Assembly: GCA_021816665.1 (NCBI GenBank)
Contig: JAKAXI010000150.1
Span: forward strand, 1-5,768
DNA: 5,768 nt
Source: Bacillota bacterium
Lineage (GTDB): Bacteria; Bacillota; Bacilli; Alicyclobacillales; Alicyclobacillaceae
Reading direction: 5' to 3'
The number at the start of each line of letters is the position of its first letter. The stretch's first letter is position 1. Under the pieces are notes generated by a model. That model saw only the letters and a list, made by a program, of their open reading frames with translations, was not told where the DNA came from and ran no database searches. Shown here piece by piece: positions 1 to 5,768 of the stretch. Both the position numbers and the translations under genes were made by a program.

Positions 1-1
1 C

Positions 2-262
2 GAGTGTGCTACGCCGGAAGTCCGGAACTTTGTTCGCGAAGAGTTGATGGCAGGCCTGCGCATGCACGAGCGGATCTCGGATTTGATGGTGCAAAAAGGC
101 TGGCTGCATCCATACCAACCGGACGAACAGTTGCGGCTCGACCTTGTCACTGCACAGCGCACGTCGAACCTCGCGAAGTTGCCGCTGTTCAAAGACCGTT
201 CGAAAGTGCTCGAAGCCTTTGACACAGCCCAGAAACCGGCCCGAGGGAGTGAACTGCAGTGA
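2..262 (+). CDS. CotF-family spore coat protein, C-terminal part (5' end outside window)
   Basis: The open frame enters from the left edge and gives 86 residues before a TGA. The visible part begins ECATPEVRNF and continues with an MHERISDLMVQKGW stretch, then HPYQPDEQLRLDLVTAQ. These match the conserved pattern of the Coat_F family: an 'ATPEVR' turn, a helix with 'MHE..S..M..KG', then 'HPY...EQL..D...A'. The family forms small helical bundles that are packed into the spore coat; no enzymatic activity is known. A short tail of about 25 residues (LPLFKDRSK to the end) follows the conserved core. The true start is upstream of the window, so the TTG and ATG codons at 44-49 are internal. The stop overlaps the GTG start of the alcohol dehydrogenase gene by four bases, so the two are almost certainly co-transcribed. 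The family call is from remembered motif similarity, not an alignment; the specific paralogue cannot be named. Confidence 0.8.
   Translation, partial: ECATPEVRNFVREELMAGLRMHERISDLMVQKGWLHPYQPDEQLRLDLVTAQRTSNLAKLPLFKDRSKVLEAFDTAQKPARGSELQ
243..249 (+). promoter_or_regulatory. Ribosome binding site of the adhB-like gene
   Basis: GAGGGAG lies inside the last codons of the coat gene, nine bases before GTG at 259. It supports the GTG as the start. The encoded N-terminus (MKAVTYQG) is also what AdhB-type proteins normally have, so no longer start is needed. Confidence 0.65.
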
Positions 263-1398
263 AGGCTGTGACGTATCAAGGAATGAAGCAGGTCGAGGTG
301 AAAGAGGTGCCGGACCCGCGGATTGAGAAGCCCGATGACATGATTGTCAAGGTTACCAGTTCCGCGATTTGCGGCTCTGACCTGCATCTCATACACGGCA
401 TGATCCCGGGCCTCGAGCGCGACTATATCATCGGCCACGAGCCGATGGGGATCGTCGAAGAAGTTGGGCCTGAGGTGACGGCGGTCAAGAAGGGCGATCG
501 CGTCATTATTCCGTTCAATGTCGCCTGCGGTGAGTGCTTCTACTGCAAGAACCACCTCGAGAGTCAGTGCGAGAACGCCAACCCGAACGAGGAGATGGGC
601 GGATTTTTCGGCTACTCGCACACCACCGGCGGGTATCCGGGCGGTCAGGCAGAGTATCTGCGCGTGCCGTTTGCCAACTTCACGCACTTCCGCGTGCCGG
701 ACGACAGCGAGGTGGAAGACGAGAAACTTGCGCTCATCGCCGACGCCATGCCAACGGCGTACTGGAGTGCGGACAACGCGGGGATTCAGCCTGGGGACAC
801 GGTAGTCGTCCTTGGGTGCGGTCCGATTGGACTTCTCACGCAGAAGTTTGCTTGGTTAAAGGGCGCAAAGCGAGTGATCGCGGTCGACTATCTCCAGTAT
901 CGGCTCGATCACGCTGCGCTCACCAACCACGTCGAGACCGTCAACTTCGAGGCGCAGCAAGACACCGGCACTTACCTCAACGAGTTGACTGGGGGTGGGG
1001 CGGATGTCGTGATCGACTGCGTGGGGATGGACGGCAAGATGAGCCCAATTGAAGTGATTCAGTCAGCGATGAAGTTGCAGGGGGGGACCCTTGGGGCGAT
1101 CGAGATCGCGGTGGAAGCGGTTCGACCTGGCGGCACTCTTCAAGTCACGGGCGTCTACGGCGCGCGGTACAACGGTTTTCCGCTCGGTCACATCATGAAC
1201 CGCAACGTCAACATCCGCTCCGGGCAGGCTCCGGTCATCCACTACATGCCGCAGATGTACGAGCTAGTCGCCAGTGGCAAGGTCGATCCCGGCGATGTCA
1301 TCACCCACGTCTTACCCCTGGAGCAAGCGGCTCACGGCTACGACATCTTCGACTCGCGCTCAGACGGGTGCATCAAAGTGGTGTTGAAGCCGCAGTAA
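259..1398 (+). CDS. adhB: Zinc-dependent alcohol dehydrogenase, AdhB-like (MDR superfamily)
   Basis: This complete 379-residue protein is a medium-chain dehydrogenase/reductase that should oxidise an alcohol or aldehyde adduct with NAD in the cytoplasm or forespore; the substrate is unknown. The GroES-like domain carries the catalytic zinc ligands Cys38 and His60 with Glu61 (GHEP), and a structural zinc lobe with Cys90, Cys93, Cys96 and Cys104. The Rossmann fold has GCGPIG at 186-191 and an acidic Asp210 at the end of the second strand, which favours NAD over NADP. The extended loop after the structural zinc (about 105-130, GGYPGGQAEY) and the overall length resemble the glutathione-independent formaldehyde dehydrogenase-like branch. 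The sequence is very close to what I recall of B. subtilis AdhB (378 residues), from start to the C-terminal CIKVVLKP. The gene starts with GTG, overlapping the stop of the CotF-like gene, so it is probably translated by coupling and expressed with coat genes. Family assignment is strong; the symbol and sporulation role are inferred. Confidence 0.88.
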   Translation: MKAVTYQGMKQVEVKEVPDPRIEKPDDMIVKVTSSAICGSDLHLIHGMIPGLERDYIIGHEPMGIVEEVGPEVTAVKKGDRVIIPFNVACGECFYCKNHLESQCENANPNEEMGGFFGYSHTTGGYPGGQAEYLRVPFANFTHFRVPDDSEVEDEKLALIADAMPTAYWSADNAGIQPGDTVVVLGCGPIGLLTQKFAWLKGAKRVIAVDYLQYRLDHAALTNHVETVNFEAQQDTGTYLNELTGGGADVVIDCVGMDGKMSPIEVIQSAMKLQGGTLGAIEIAVEAVRPGGTLQVTGVYGARYNGFPLGHIMNRNVNIRSGQAPVIHYMPQMYELVASGKVDPGDVITHVLPLEQAAHGYDIFDSRSDGCIKVVLKPQ

Positions 1399-1502
1399 GA
1401 GGCAAGGTATCGGCCTACGCACGGCGATCTGTGACTAGTCTGCGGCGAAACGTGCGGCTCAGGCGGGACCAAGTGGTCTTTGCGCGGGTCGGACGTCGCA
1501 GT

Positions 1503-2852
1503 CTATTCGTGGAGGTCGGAGGTCATGTGTGTTGTCGCCGTCGGTGGAATCTGTGACGCCATGCCCTCGATCAGGTGCAGCAGGCGCCGGCGCTCGCGCA
1601 CTGGCATTTGCGAGAGCAGGAATCCGGGTTCGAGGTGAGGGATGTCTGTGCCATGGGTGCTGATGTCGAGGCCGGTTTCCTCATCGGCTGCGCTGACGCG
1701 AAGCGGGACGAATCGACCGATGACCTTCAGCGCGCCCCAGGTAGCGGCGAAGCCCCACGCACACACGGCGGCGACACCGAGCCCTTGTACGGCAAGCAGG
1801 TGCCAGCTGCCCGTTGTGACTAGGCCACCGCGAATGGCCAGCACACCGACCATCAAGGTGCCGAAAACGCCGTTGACGCCGTGGACGGCGATGGCGCCGA
1901 CGGGATCGTCAATCCGAGCCTTTTCTACCCAGCCTGTCGCCCAAATCATCAGCATACCGGCCACCCCACCGATGAGGATCGCGGCCCACGGCGCCACAAA
2001 GGCGCACCCGGCGGTGATTGCGACGAGACCGGCCAAGACACCGTTAATGGTGGCGCCGACGTCCGCTTTGTCCGTGCGGAACATGCCGTACAGGAGTGCC
2101 GACGCACCGCCAGCTACGGAGGCCAACAGTGTATTCATCGCGATCGTGCCGATGGCGCTGTCCTGCGCATTCAAGGTGCTGCCAGCGTTGAAGCCGAACC
2201 AACCAAACCACAGCACGAAGGTGCCAATCGCAGCGAGTGGCAGGTTCGAGGGAGCAAACGAGACCGCGTTCCCGTGTTCATCGTACTTGCCACGTCGCGG
2301 ACCGACGAGCGAAGCCGCCGCGATGCACGCGAATCCGGCCATGGCGTGAATGACCGCCGACCCGGCGAAGTCCTCCATGCCCAGTCTCGCCAACCAGCCG
2401 TTCGCGCCCCACACCCAGTGACCGGAGATGGGGTAGATCACGGCGACCATCACGATGATGTAGAGAATGTAGGCCTTGAAATTCATGCGCTCGGCAACTG
2501 CACCACTGACGATGCTCACGGCTGCGACTGCGAACGCAGTGTGGAACAGCCAGAATGCCGGATGTGGTATCGTTGTTGGCAGCGAGGTCAGGGCTCCTGT
2601 CAGGGCAAATCCGCTGGTTCCAATTATGCCGTTCCAATCTTTTCCAAACATGACCCCGAACCCGAGAAGGTAGTAGACGAGCGCACCGAAGATGAGGTCC
2701 GCAAACACCTTCATGATGATCGAGACTTGATTTTTTTGACGGACAAAGCCCGCTTCGAGGAGTGCAAAGCCACCCTCCATGAAAAAGATCATGGAAGCCG
2801 TCAGAACGACCCATACGGTATTTAGCCCGACGCTGAGTGACGGATGTGCCAT
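1503..2852 (-). CDS. amtB: Ammonium transporter (Amt/MEP family)
   Basis: This complete 449-residue membrane protein forms, by family knowledge, a trimeric ammonium channel in the cytoplasmic membrane that scavenges NH4+ at low concentration. About eleven hydrophobic segments can be seen (roughly 12-36, 47-69, 98-119, 127-148, 164-184, 206-226, 234-257, 266-286, 287-306, 318-340, 352-378). Key residues are present: GAVAERM at 117-123, the conserved Asp161 in DFAGSAVIH, and the pore twin histidines His169 and His324 (AIAVHGVNG). There is no long signal segment before helix 1, and helix 1 carries the FMEGGFALLEAG form. The usual C-terminal regulatory end (ETGLDISTHG, 392-401) is followed by an unusual polar tail of 48 residues. 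The ATG at 2852 is the only reasonable start; an in-frame TGA lies eight codons upstream and AGGGGAG (2857-2863) precedes it by only four bases. No glnB/glnK gene follows: the next gene is convergent. The divergent region upstream has a TnrA-like site. Confidence 0.95.
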   Translation of the reverse strand: MAHPSLSVGLNTVWVVLTASMIFFMEGGFALLEAGFVRQKNQVSIIMKVFADLIFGALVYYLLGFGVMFGKDWNGIIGTSGFALTGALTSLPTTIPHPAFWLFHTAFAVAAVSIVSGAVAERMNFKAYILYIIVMVAVIYPISGHWVWGANGWLARLGMEDFAGSAVIHAMAGFACIAAASLVGPRRGKYDEHGNAVSFAPSNLPLAAIGTFVLWFGWFGFNAGSTLNAQDSAIGTIAMNTLLASVAGGASALLYGMFRTDKADVGATINGVLAGLVAITAGCAFVAPWAAILIGGVAGMLMIWATGWVEKARIDDPVGAIAVHGVNGVFGTLMVGVLAIRGGLVTTGSWHLLAVQGLGVAAVCAWGFAATWGALKVIGRFVPLRVSAADEETGLDISTHGTDIPHLEPGFLLSQMPVRERRRLLHLIEGMASQIPPTATTHMTSDLHE

Positions 2853-2887
2853 CGCTCTCCCCTGCTTTCCGTGTCATCTATATGCAC

Positions 2888-2915
2888 ATTATAGATTGTG
2901 TGGCTGTGGTGACAA
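2888..2915 (-). promoter_or_regulatory. Predicted sigma-A promoter of amtB
   Basis: Reading the minus strand, TTGTCA (2915-2910, five of six matches to TTGACA) is followed after 16 bases by a perfect TATAAT (2893-2888). Transcription should begin near 2881, leaving a leader of about 29 bases before the ATG at 2852. The hexamers and spacing are read directly; the start point is predicted. Confidence 0.65.
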
Positions 2916-2922
2916 TGGAATA

Positions 2923-2939
2923 TGTCAGGTTTTATAACC
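2923..2939. promoter_or_regulatory. TnrA/GlnR-like operator upstream of amtB
   Basis: TGTCAGGTTTTATAACC matches the TnrA/GlnR consensus TGTNANAWWWTNTNACA at all constrained positions except two (positions 7 and 17). It is centred at 2931, about 50 bases upstream of the predicted amtB start point. In B. subtilis, TnrA-activated promoters such as nrgA (amtB) carry the box about 49-51 bases upstream of the start, so the position fits activation. A perfect dyad, AGGTT-TTAT-AACCT (2927-2940), overlaps it and could be an alternative reading of the same site. The site match is seen; binding and nitrogen control are inferred. Confidence 0.5.
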
Positions 2940-2950
2940 TAAATATTCGG

Positions 2951-2975
2951 TGTAAGGGATTACATTTTTCATGTA
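2951..2975. repeat. Overlapping short inverted repeats, possible operator
   Basis: Two dyads share their middle arm. TGTAA (2951-2955) pairs with TTACA (2960-2964) across four bases, and TACAT (2961-2965) pairs with ATGTA (2971-2975) across five. The arrangement of alternating TGTA/TACA half-sites looks like a binding site for a dimeric regulator, but no specific regulator can be named. It lies just upstream of the TnrA-like box and could serve either divergent gene. Confidence 0.3.
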
Positions 2976-3143
2976 GACGCTTTTATAGTGCGGACAAAAG
3001 CTGCACAGAAAAGACAAAGCAAGGTTCGATGCGAACGAGGGTTGTCGCGTGAACCACAATGCATGTCAGGAAAGTGAACATGAACTGGATTCAATTAGCA
3101 TAGGCTGTAAGGGCAATGGATTCGCGGTTACGCACCCTCAGGT

Positions 3144-3150
3144 AAGGAGG
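3144..3150 (+). promoter_or_regulatory. Ribosome binding site of the MBL hydrolase gene
   Basis: AAGGAGG is a full match to the Bacillota Shine-Dalgarno core and sits eight bases before ATG at 3159. It fixes the start of the gene and predicts strong translation. Confidence 0.85.
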
Positions 3151-3158
3151 AGGAGTGG

Positions 3159-3944
3159 ATGGCATCTAGGCATGACACGTTGACTGTGACAGTACTGGGC
3201 TATTGGGGCACCTACCCGGGACCTGGTGAGGCGACGACAGGGTTTCTCGTTGAGCACGGCGACACCAAAATTCTGCTCGACTGCGGCTCTGGCGTGCTGG
3301 CACAACTGCTGCAATTGTGTGACGTCCAGGACCTATCGGCGGTTGTAGTGACGCACCATCACCATGATCACGTCGCTGACCTCGGGGTCTTGACCTACGC
3401 TGTTCTGTTGTCGCGACTGATGAAGACGCGCACGGAGAAGTTGCCCGCCTACATGCCACAGCCAGGCTCAGACATGAAGCAATCGCTTCTTGCGGAGCCA
3501 CTGATTGACCTCCATGTGGTGGATGAACACTCGACGGTCGCGATCGGTGATGTGTTGGTTCGGTTCGTATGCACACAACATCCGGTGTACTGCTTGGCTG
3601 TGCGGATGGAAGTTGGCGGCAGGGTGTTTGTCTTCTCTGCCGATTCGGCGTGGGACCCGCAGAGCAGTGTAGCGGTCCGGCAGGGCTTGCCTGACTTGGC
3701 TCGCGGCGCAGACCTGTTTGTCTGTGAAGCGAGTATGTACAAAGGCCAGGAGTCAGACGCCAAAGGCGCAGGGCACATGACTGCACCGCAGGCAGGGTTG
3801 CTCGGGCGCGAGGCCGCCGTGCGTCGACTGGCGCTCACTCACTACCCACATTACGGGGAACATCGGGATCTCAAGATGCAGGCAGAGGCGACGTACAGAG
3901 GCCCTGTGGAGTTGCTCTCGACGCGACAAGTTTTGACCGTGTAA
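3159..3944 (+). CDS. Metallo-beta-lactamase-fold hydrolase, YhfI-like
   Basis: This complete 261-residue cytoplasmic protein has the metallo-beta-lactamase fold in the RNase Z-like/YhfI branch. The N-terminal TVTVLGYWGTYPGPGEATTGF strand and loop (9-29) is typical of that branch. Metal-binding motifs appear in order: the H-x-H-x-D-H motif with His66, His68, Asp70 and His71 (inside a run of four histidines), His141 (TQHPV), Asp162 (SADS), a GHMT motif with His206, and His228 (LTHYPH). All ligands for a two-metal site are therefore present and the enzyme should be active. The substrate is unknown: relatives cleave phosphodiesters or RNA, but the long exosite arm expected of tRNA-processing RNase Z is not obvious. 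There is no signal peptide. The gene stands alone, divergent from amtB and convergent with clpE. B. subtilis YhfI is the closest relative I recall; this is memory of the family, not a search. Confidence 0.88.
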   Translation: MASRHDTLTVTVLGYWGTYPGPGEATTGFLVEHGDTKILLDCGSGVLAQLLQLCDVQDLSAVVVTHHHHDHVADLGVLTYAVLLSRLMKTRTEKLPAYMPQPGSDMKQSLLAEPLIDLHVVDEHSTVAIGDVLVRFVCTQHPVYCLAVRMEVGGRVFVFSADSAWDPQSSVAVRQGLPDLARGADLFVCEASMYKGQESDAKGAGHMTAPQAGLLGREAAVRRLALTHYPHYGEHRDLKMQAEATYRGPVELLSTRQVLTV

Positions 3945-3980
3945 ACTTTCATGATTGCCGGCGATGAGGGGATGACACGA

Positions 3981-4025
3981 AGGGCTACTCCGCAAAGGCA
4001 TTTGCAATGCCTTGGGAGTAGCCCT
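3981..4025. terminator. Interrupted hairpin between convergent genes, probable bidirectional terminator
   Basis: An 11-base perfect outer stem (3981-3991 with 4015-4025, arm AGGGCTACTCC) encloses a 7-base perfect inner stem (3995-4001 with 4007-4013, arm AAGGCAT) with a five-base loop. The stems are separated by three unpaired bases on one side and one on the other. It begins six bases after the clpE stop and 36 bases after the MBL gene stop. Neither side has the T-run of a classical intrinsic terminator, so termination is inferred from position and stem strength. Confidence 0.6.
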
Positions 4026-4031
4026 GTGTGT

Positions 4032-5768
4032 TCAGGCCACTTGTACGACAACTTGGTCATTTTCAACGTTGACTGTGAGTTGTTTCACCTCAGGGTTGTC
4101 GAGCAACAGGTCCGAAATTTGGTCTTCTACCTGGTCTTGAAGCACTCTGCGCAGTGGCCGTGCGCCAAACGTTGCACTGTACCCCATCTCAGCTAGTTTT
4201 TGCTTTGCCTCGTCTGTCAAAATGAGCGTCACGTCTCGCTCGCTGAGGCCGTCCTGCAGTTCTTTCACCATCGTGTCGACGATGCGGACCATGTCAGCCT
4301 GTGCAAGAGAGTTGAACTCAATGACGGCGTCAAACCGGTTCAGAAACTCTGGCTTAAAGAACGCGCCGAGTGACGCCAAGTGGTTTTGCGTTTGGCTTGC
4401 GATTTCATCGACACCGAATCCAACTGTGACCTTGCGCTCCATGACACCCGCGTTGCTCGTCATGATGAGGACCGTGTCTTTGAAGCTCACCGTCCGTCCT
4501 TGACTGTCGGTCAGTCTGCCGTCTTCCATGATCTGCAAGAACATGTGCTGTACGTCCGGGTGAGCCTTTTCGATTTCATCCAACAAAATCAAGCTGTACG
4601 GGTTCCGCCGCACTTGTTCCGTCAGTTGTCCCGCTTCGTCATAACCGACGTATCCCGGAGGGGACCCGATCAGCTTTGAGACCGAGTGTTTCTCCATGTA
4701 CTCACTCATATCGAGGCGGATCATGGAGTCTTTCGTGCCAAACAGCTCTTCGGCGAGGCACTTGGCGAGTTCTGTCTTGCCAACACCGGTCGGTCCCACG
4801 AACAAGAAGGAGCCAATTGGACGACGAGCAGATTTGAGACCTGCACGACTCCGCCGGATTGCTTTGGCCACTTTTTTCACAGCCTCTTGTTGGCCAATCA
4901 CTTTGTTGGCCAGGCGGTTTTCCAGGTCTTTTAGTTTGGCCTGTTCAGCTTCCTGAAGTTTTTGCACTGGAATTCCAGTCTTCTCCTCAATGATTTGCTG
5001 AATGTCGGCCAGTGTCACTTCGGTTTTTCCGCGCACCTTGTCAGTTGTTTGAATCTCGGCTTGCAGACGCGTTTCTTCGTCGCGCAACTTTGCTGCAAGT
5101 TCGTAGTTCTCAGTCTTGGTCGCTTGTTCTTTTTGACGTCTGACTTGTACGAGGCGCGCTTCCAAGTCAGACGTGTCGTGAGTGTCTTCGCGTAAGTTCA
5201 CTTTCGATCCCGCTTCATCCATCAAGTCAATCGCTTTATCTGGCAGATAGCGGTCTTGGATATACCGACTCGACAAAGTGACACAGGCGCGAATCGCTTC
5301 GTCTGTATAAGAGACCTTGTGGAATGATTCGTACTGTGACTGAATGCCTTGTAAAATGGTGACCGCTTCGTCGACGGACGGCTCGTTGACCATGACAGGT
5401 TGGAAACGGCGTTCGAGCGCTGCATCTTTCTCAATGACTCGGTATTCCTTTAACGTGGTCGCACCAATTACTTGCAAATCGCCCCGAGCAAGTGCAGGTT
5501 TGAGAATGTTTCCTGCATCCATCGAACCTTGGGCCGATCCAGCACCGACCAGCAAGTGAATTTCGTCGATGAAGAGGATGACGTCGGGACGCTTGTTAAG
5601 TTCAGCGATCAAACTCCTCATGCGCTCTTCAAACTGTCCGCGGATCCCGGTGTCTGCGACGAGCGATGCCACGTCGAGACTGTAGATCTGCTTGTGTTGC
5701 AACTTGGATGGAACTTCCCCCTCGGCAATTTTCAAAGCAAGACCTTCTGACATCGCAACTTTCGCCCC
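4032..5768 (-). CDS. clpE: ATP-dependent Clp protease ATP-binding subunit ClpE (N-terminus outside window)
   Basis: The frame runs off the right edge; 578 residues are visible, numbered here from the first (Gly, codon 5768-5766). ClpE is a Hsp100 unfoldase that feeds damaged proteins to ClpP in the cytoplasm. D1 shows Walker B VILFIDE (63-69) and arginine fingers in ALERRF (Arg120, Arg121). A helical UVR-like linker (about 201-235, [11 protein letters not shown]) follows. D2 shows Walker A GPTGVGKT (325-332), pore loop GYVG (372-375), Walker B with Asp397 and Glu398, sensor 1 TSNAG, Arg478 in NRFD, and sensor 2 GAR (Arg537). VGF at 449-451 matches the ClpP-docking tripeptide of ClpC/ClpE. The D1 text [16 protein letters not shown], with Ile where ClpC has a pore Tyr, and the overall sequence identify ClpE rather than ClpC. 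Roughly 120-130 residues, including the expected N-terminal zinc finger, lie outside. The D1 Walker A end reads G-A-K-V instead of V-G-K-T. CtsR control would be expected, but the promoter is not in the window. Confidence 0.93.
   Translation of the reverse strand, partial: GAKVAMSEGLALKIAEGEVPSKLQHKQIYSLDVASLVADTGIRGQFEERMRSLIAELNKRPDVILFIDEIHLLVGAGSAQGSMDAGNILKPALARGDLQVIGATTLKEYRVIEKDAALERRFQPVMVNEPSVDEAVTILQGIQSQYESFHKVSYTDEAIRACVTLSSRYIQDRYLPDKAIDLMDEAGSKVNLREDTHDTSDLEARLVQVRRQKEQATKTENYELAAKLRDEETRLQAEIQTTDKVRGKTEVTLADIQQIIEEKTGIPVQKLQEAEQAKLKDLENRLANKVIGQQEAVKKVAKAIRRSRAGLKSARRPIGSFLFVGPTGVGKTELAKCLAEELFGTKDSMIRLDMSEYMEKHSVSKLIGSPPGYVGYDEAGQLTEQVRRNPYSLILLDEIEKAHPDVQHMFLQIMEDGRLTDSQGRTVSFKDTVLIMTSNAGVMERKVTVGFGVDEIASQTQNHLASLGAFFKPEFLNRFDAVIEFNSLAQADMVRIVDTMVKELQDGLSERDVTLILTDEAKQKLAEMGYSATFGARPLRRVLQDQVEDQISDLLLDNPEVKQLTVNVENDQVVVQVA

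Larger units (their letters stand above)
2853..3158. other. Divergent intergenic region between amtB and the MBL hydrolase gene
   Basis: This 306-base stretch is clearly more AT-rich than the genes around it, mainly between about 2870 and 3010. It contains the amtB promoter and TnrA-like box, a second cluster of inverted repeats, and the ribosome binding site of the rightward gene. The short open frames in it have no ribosome binding site or recognisable product. The octamer TGTAAGGG occurs twice (2951-2958 and 3106-3113). I could not find a convincing sigma-A promoter for the rightward gene; the best -10 (TATAGT, 2984-2989) lacks a matching -35 at normal spacing. Confidence 0.6.

Noticed and set aside
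534..1052. A 172-codon open frame in another frame of the dehydrogenase gene
   Set aside because: It sits inside adhB with an arginine-rich composition typical of an out-of-frame read of GC-rich coding DNA.
1465..1480. Small hairpin (GACC-AAGT-GGTC, extendable by two G-U pairs) after adhB
   Set aside because: Only four strong pairs and three T residues follow, which is too weak to call a terminator. No better candidate was seen in 1399-1502.
1881..2825. A 314-codon open frame on the plus strand, opposite amtB
   Set aside because: It lies wholly antisense to a clear membrane transporter gene and encodes a polar, low-complexity-like sequence with no recognisable domain. Long shadow frames are common opposite GC-rich genes.
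2984..2989. TATAGT as a -10 box for the rightward MBL gene
   Set aside because: No acceptable -35 lies 16-18 bases upstream; the nearest partial match (ATTACA, 2959-2964) needs a 19-base spacer, and the leader would be about 170 bases.
3075..3105. Possible sporulation (sigma-G-like) promoter, TGAACA-N18-CATAGGC, before the MBL gene
   Set aside because: The -35 part fits well but the -10 part matches CATWHTA at only four of seven positions, so chance is likely.
3166..3786. A 206-codon open frame on the minus strand, opposite the MBL hydrolase gene
   Set aside because: It is rich in Arg, Ser, Pro and Cys, has no family resemblance and no ribosome binding site context, and covers the exact span of a convincing gene on the other strand.
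4032..5768. ClpC or ClpB as the identity of the right-edge ATPase
   Set aside because: The linker is a short UVR-like segment, not the long ClpB middle domain, and there is a VGF docking motif for ClpP. The D1 text with [10 protein letters not shown] fits ClpE better than ClpC.

Overview
The window looks like a piece of a Bacillota (Firmicutes) chromosome from an endospore former. The reasons are a CotF-type spore coat protein at the left edge, a ClpE-type Hsp100 ATPase (a subfamily essentially confined to Bacillota) at the right edge, strong AAGGAGG-like ribosome binding sites, and a TnrA/GlnR-like operator next to an ammonium transporter gene. The coding regions are fairly GC-rich, which would suit an Alicyclobacillus-like lineage of Bacilli better than Bacillus itself. 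That genus-level guess is an inference from composition and protein type only.

Layout, left to right. (1) 2-262, +: 3' end of a CotF-family spore coat gene. It overlaps by four bases the GTG start of (2) a complete AdhB-like zinc alcohol dehydrogenase (259-1398, +). (3) 1399-1502: a 104-base convergent gap with no convincing terminator. (4) 1503-2852, -: a complete ammonium transporter of the Amt family, with no glnK partner gene after it. (5) 2853-3158: a 306-base AT-richer divergent regulatory region. It holds a good sigma-A promoter for amt, a TnrA-like box centred about 50 bases upstream of the predicted transcription start, a second cluster of inverted repeats, and the ribosome binding site of the next gene. 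(6) 3159-3944, +: a complete YhfI-like metallo-beta-lactamase-fold hydrolase. (7) 3945-4031: a convergent gap almost filled by a large interrupted hairpin, probably a terminator for one or both flanking genes. (8) 4032-5768, -: the C-terminal four fifths or so of ClpE, cut by the window edge inside the first Walker A motif.

The genes do not form one pathway. CotF and AdhB form a translationally coupled pair, and a similar coat-protein/adhB neighbourhood is known in Bacillus subtilis, which points to a sporulation-linked dehydrogenase. The amt gene appears to be a nitrogen-limitation gene under its own control. The MBL hydrolase and ClpE are separate single-gene units, convergent to each other. 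I see no RNA gene, insertion sequence, CRISPR array or phage gene, and no evidence of an undescribed multi-gene system. The items most worth checking are the amt control region, the coat-protein/dehydrogenase coupling and the apparently altered D1 Walker A of ClpE.
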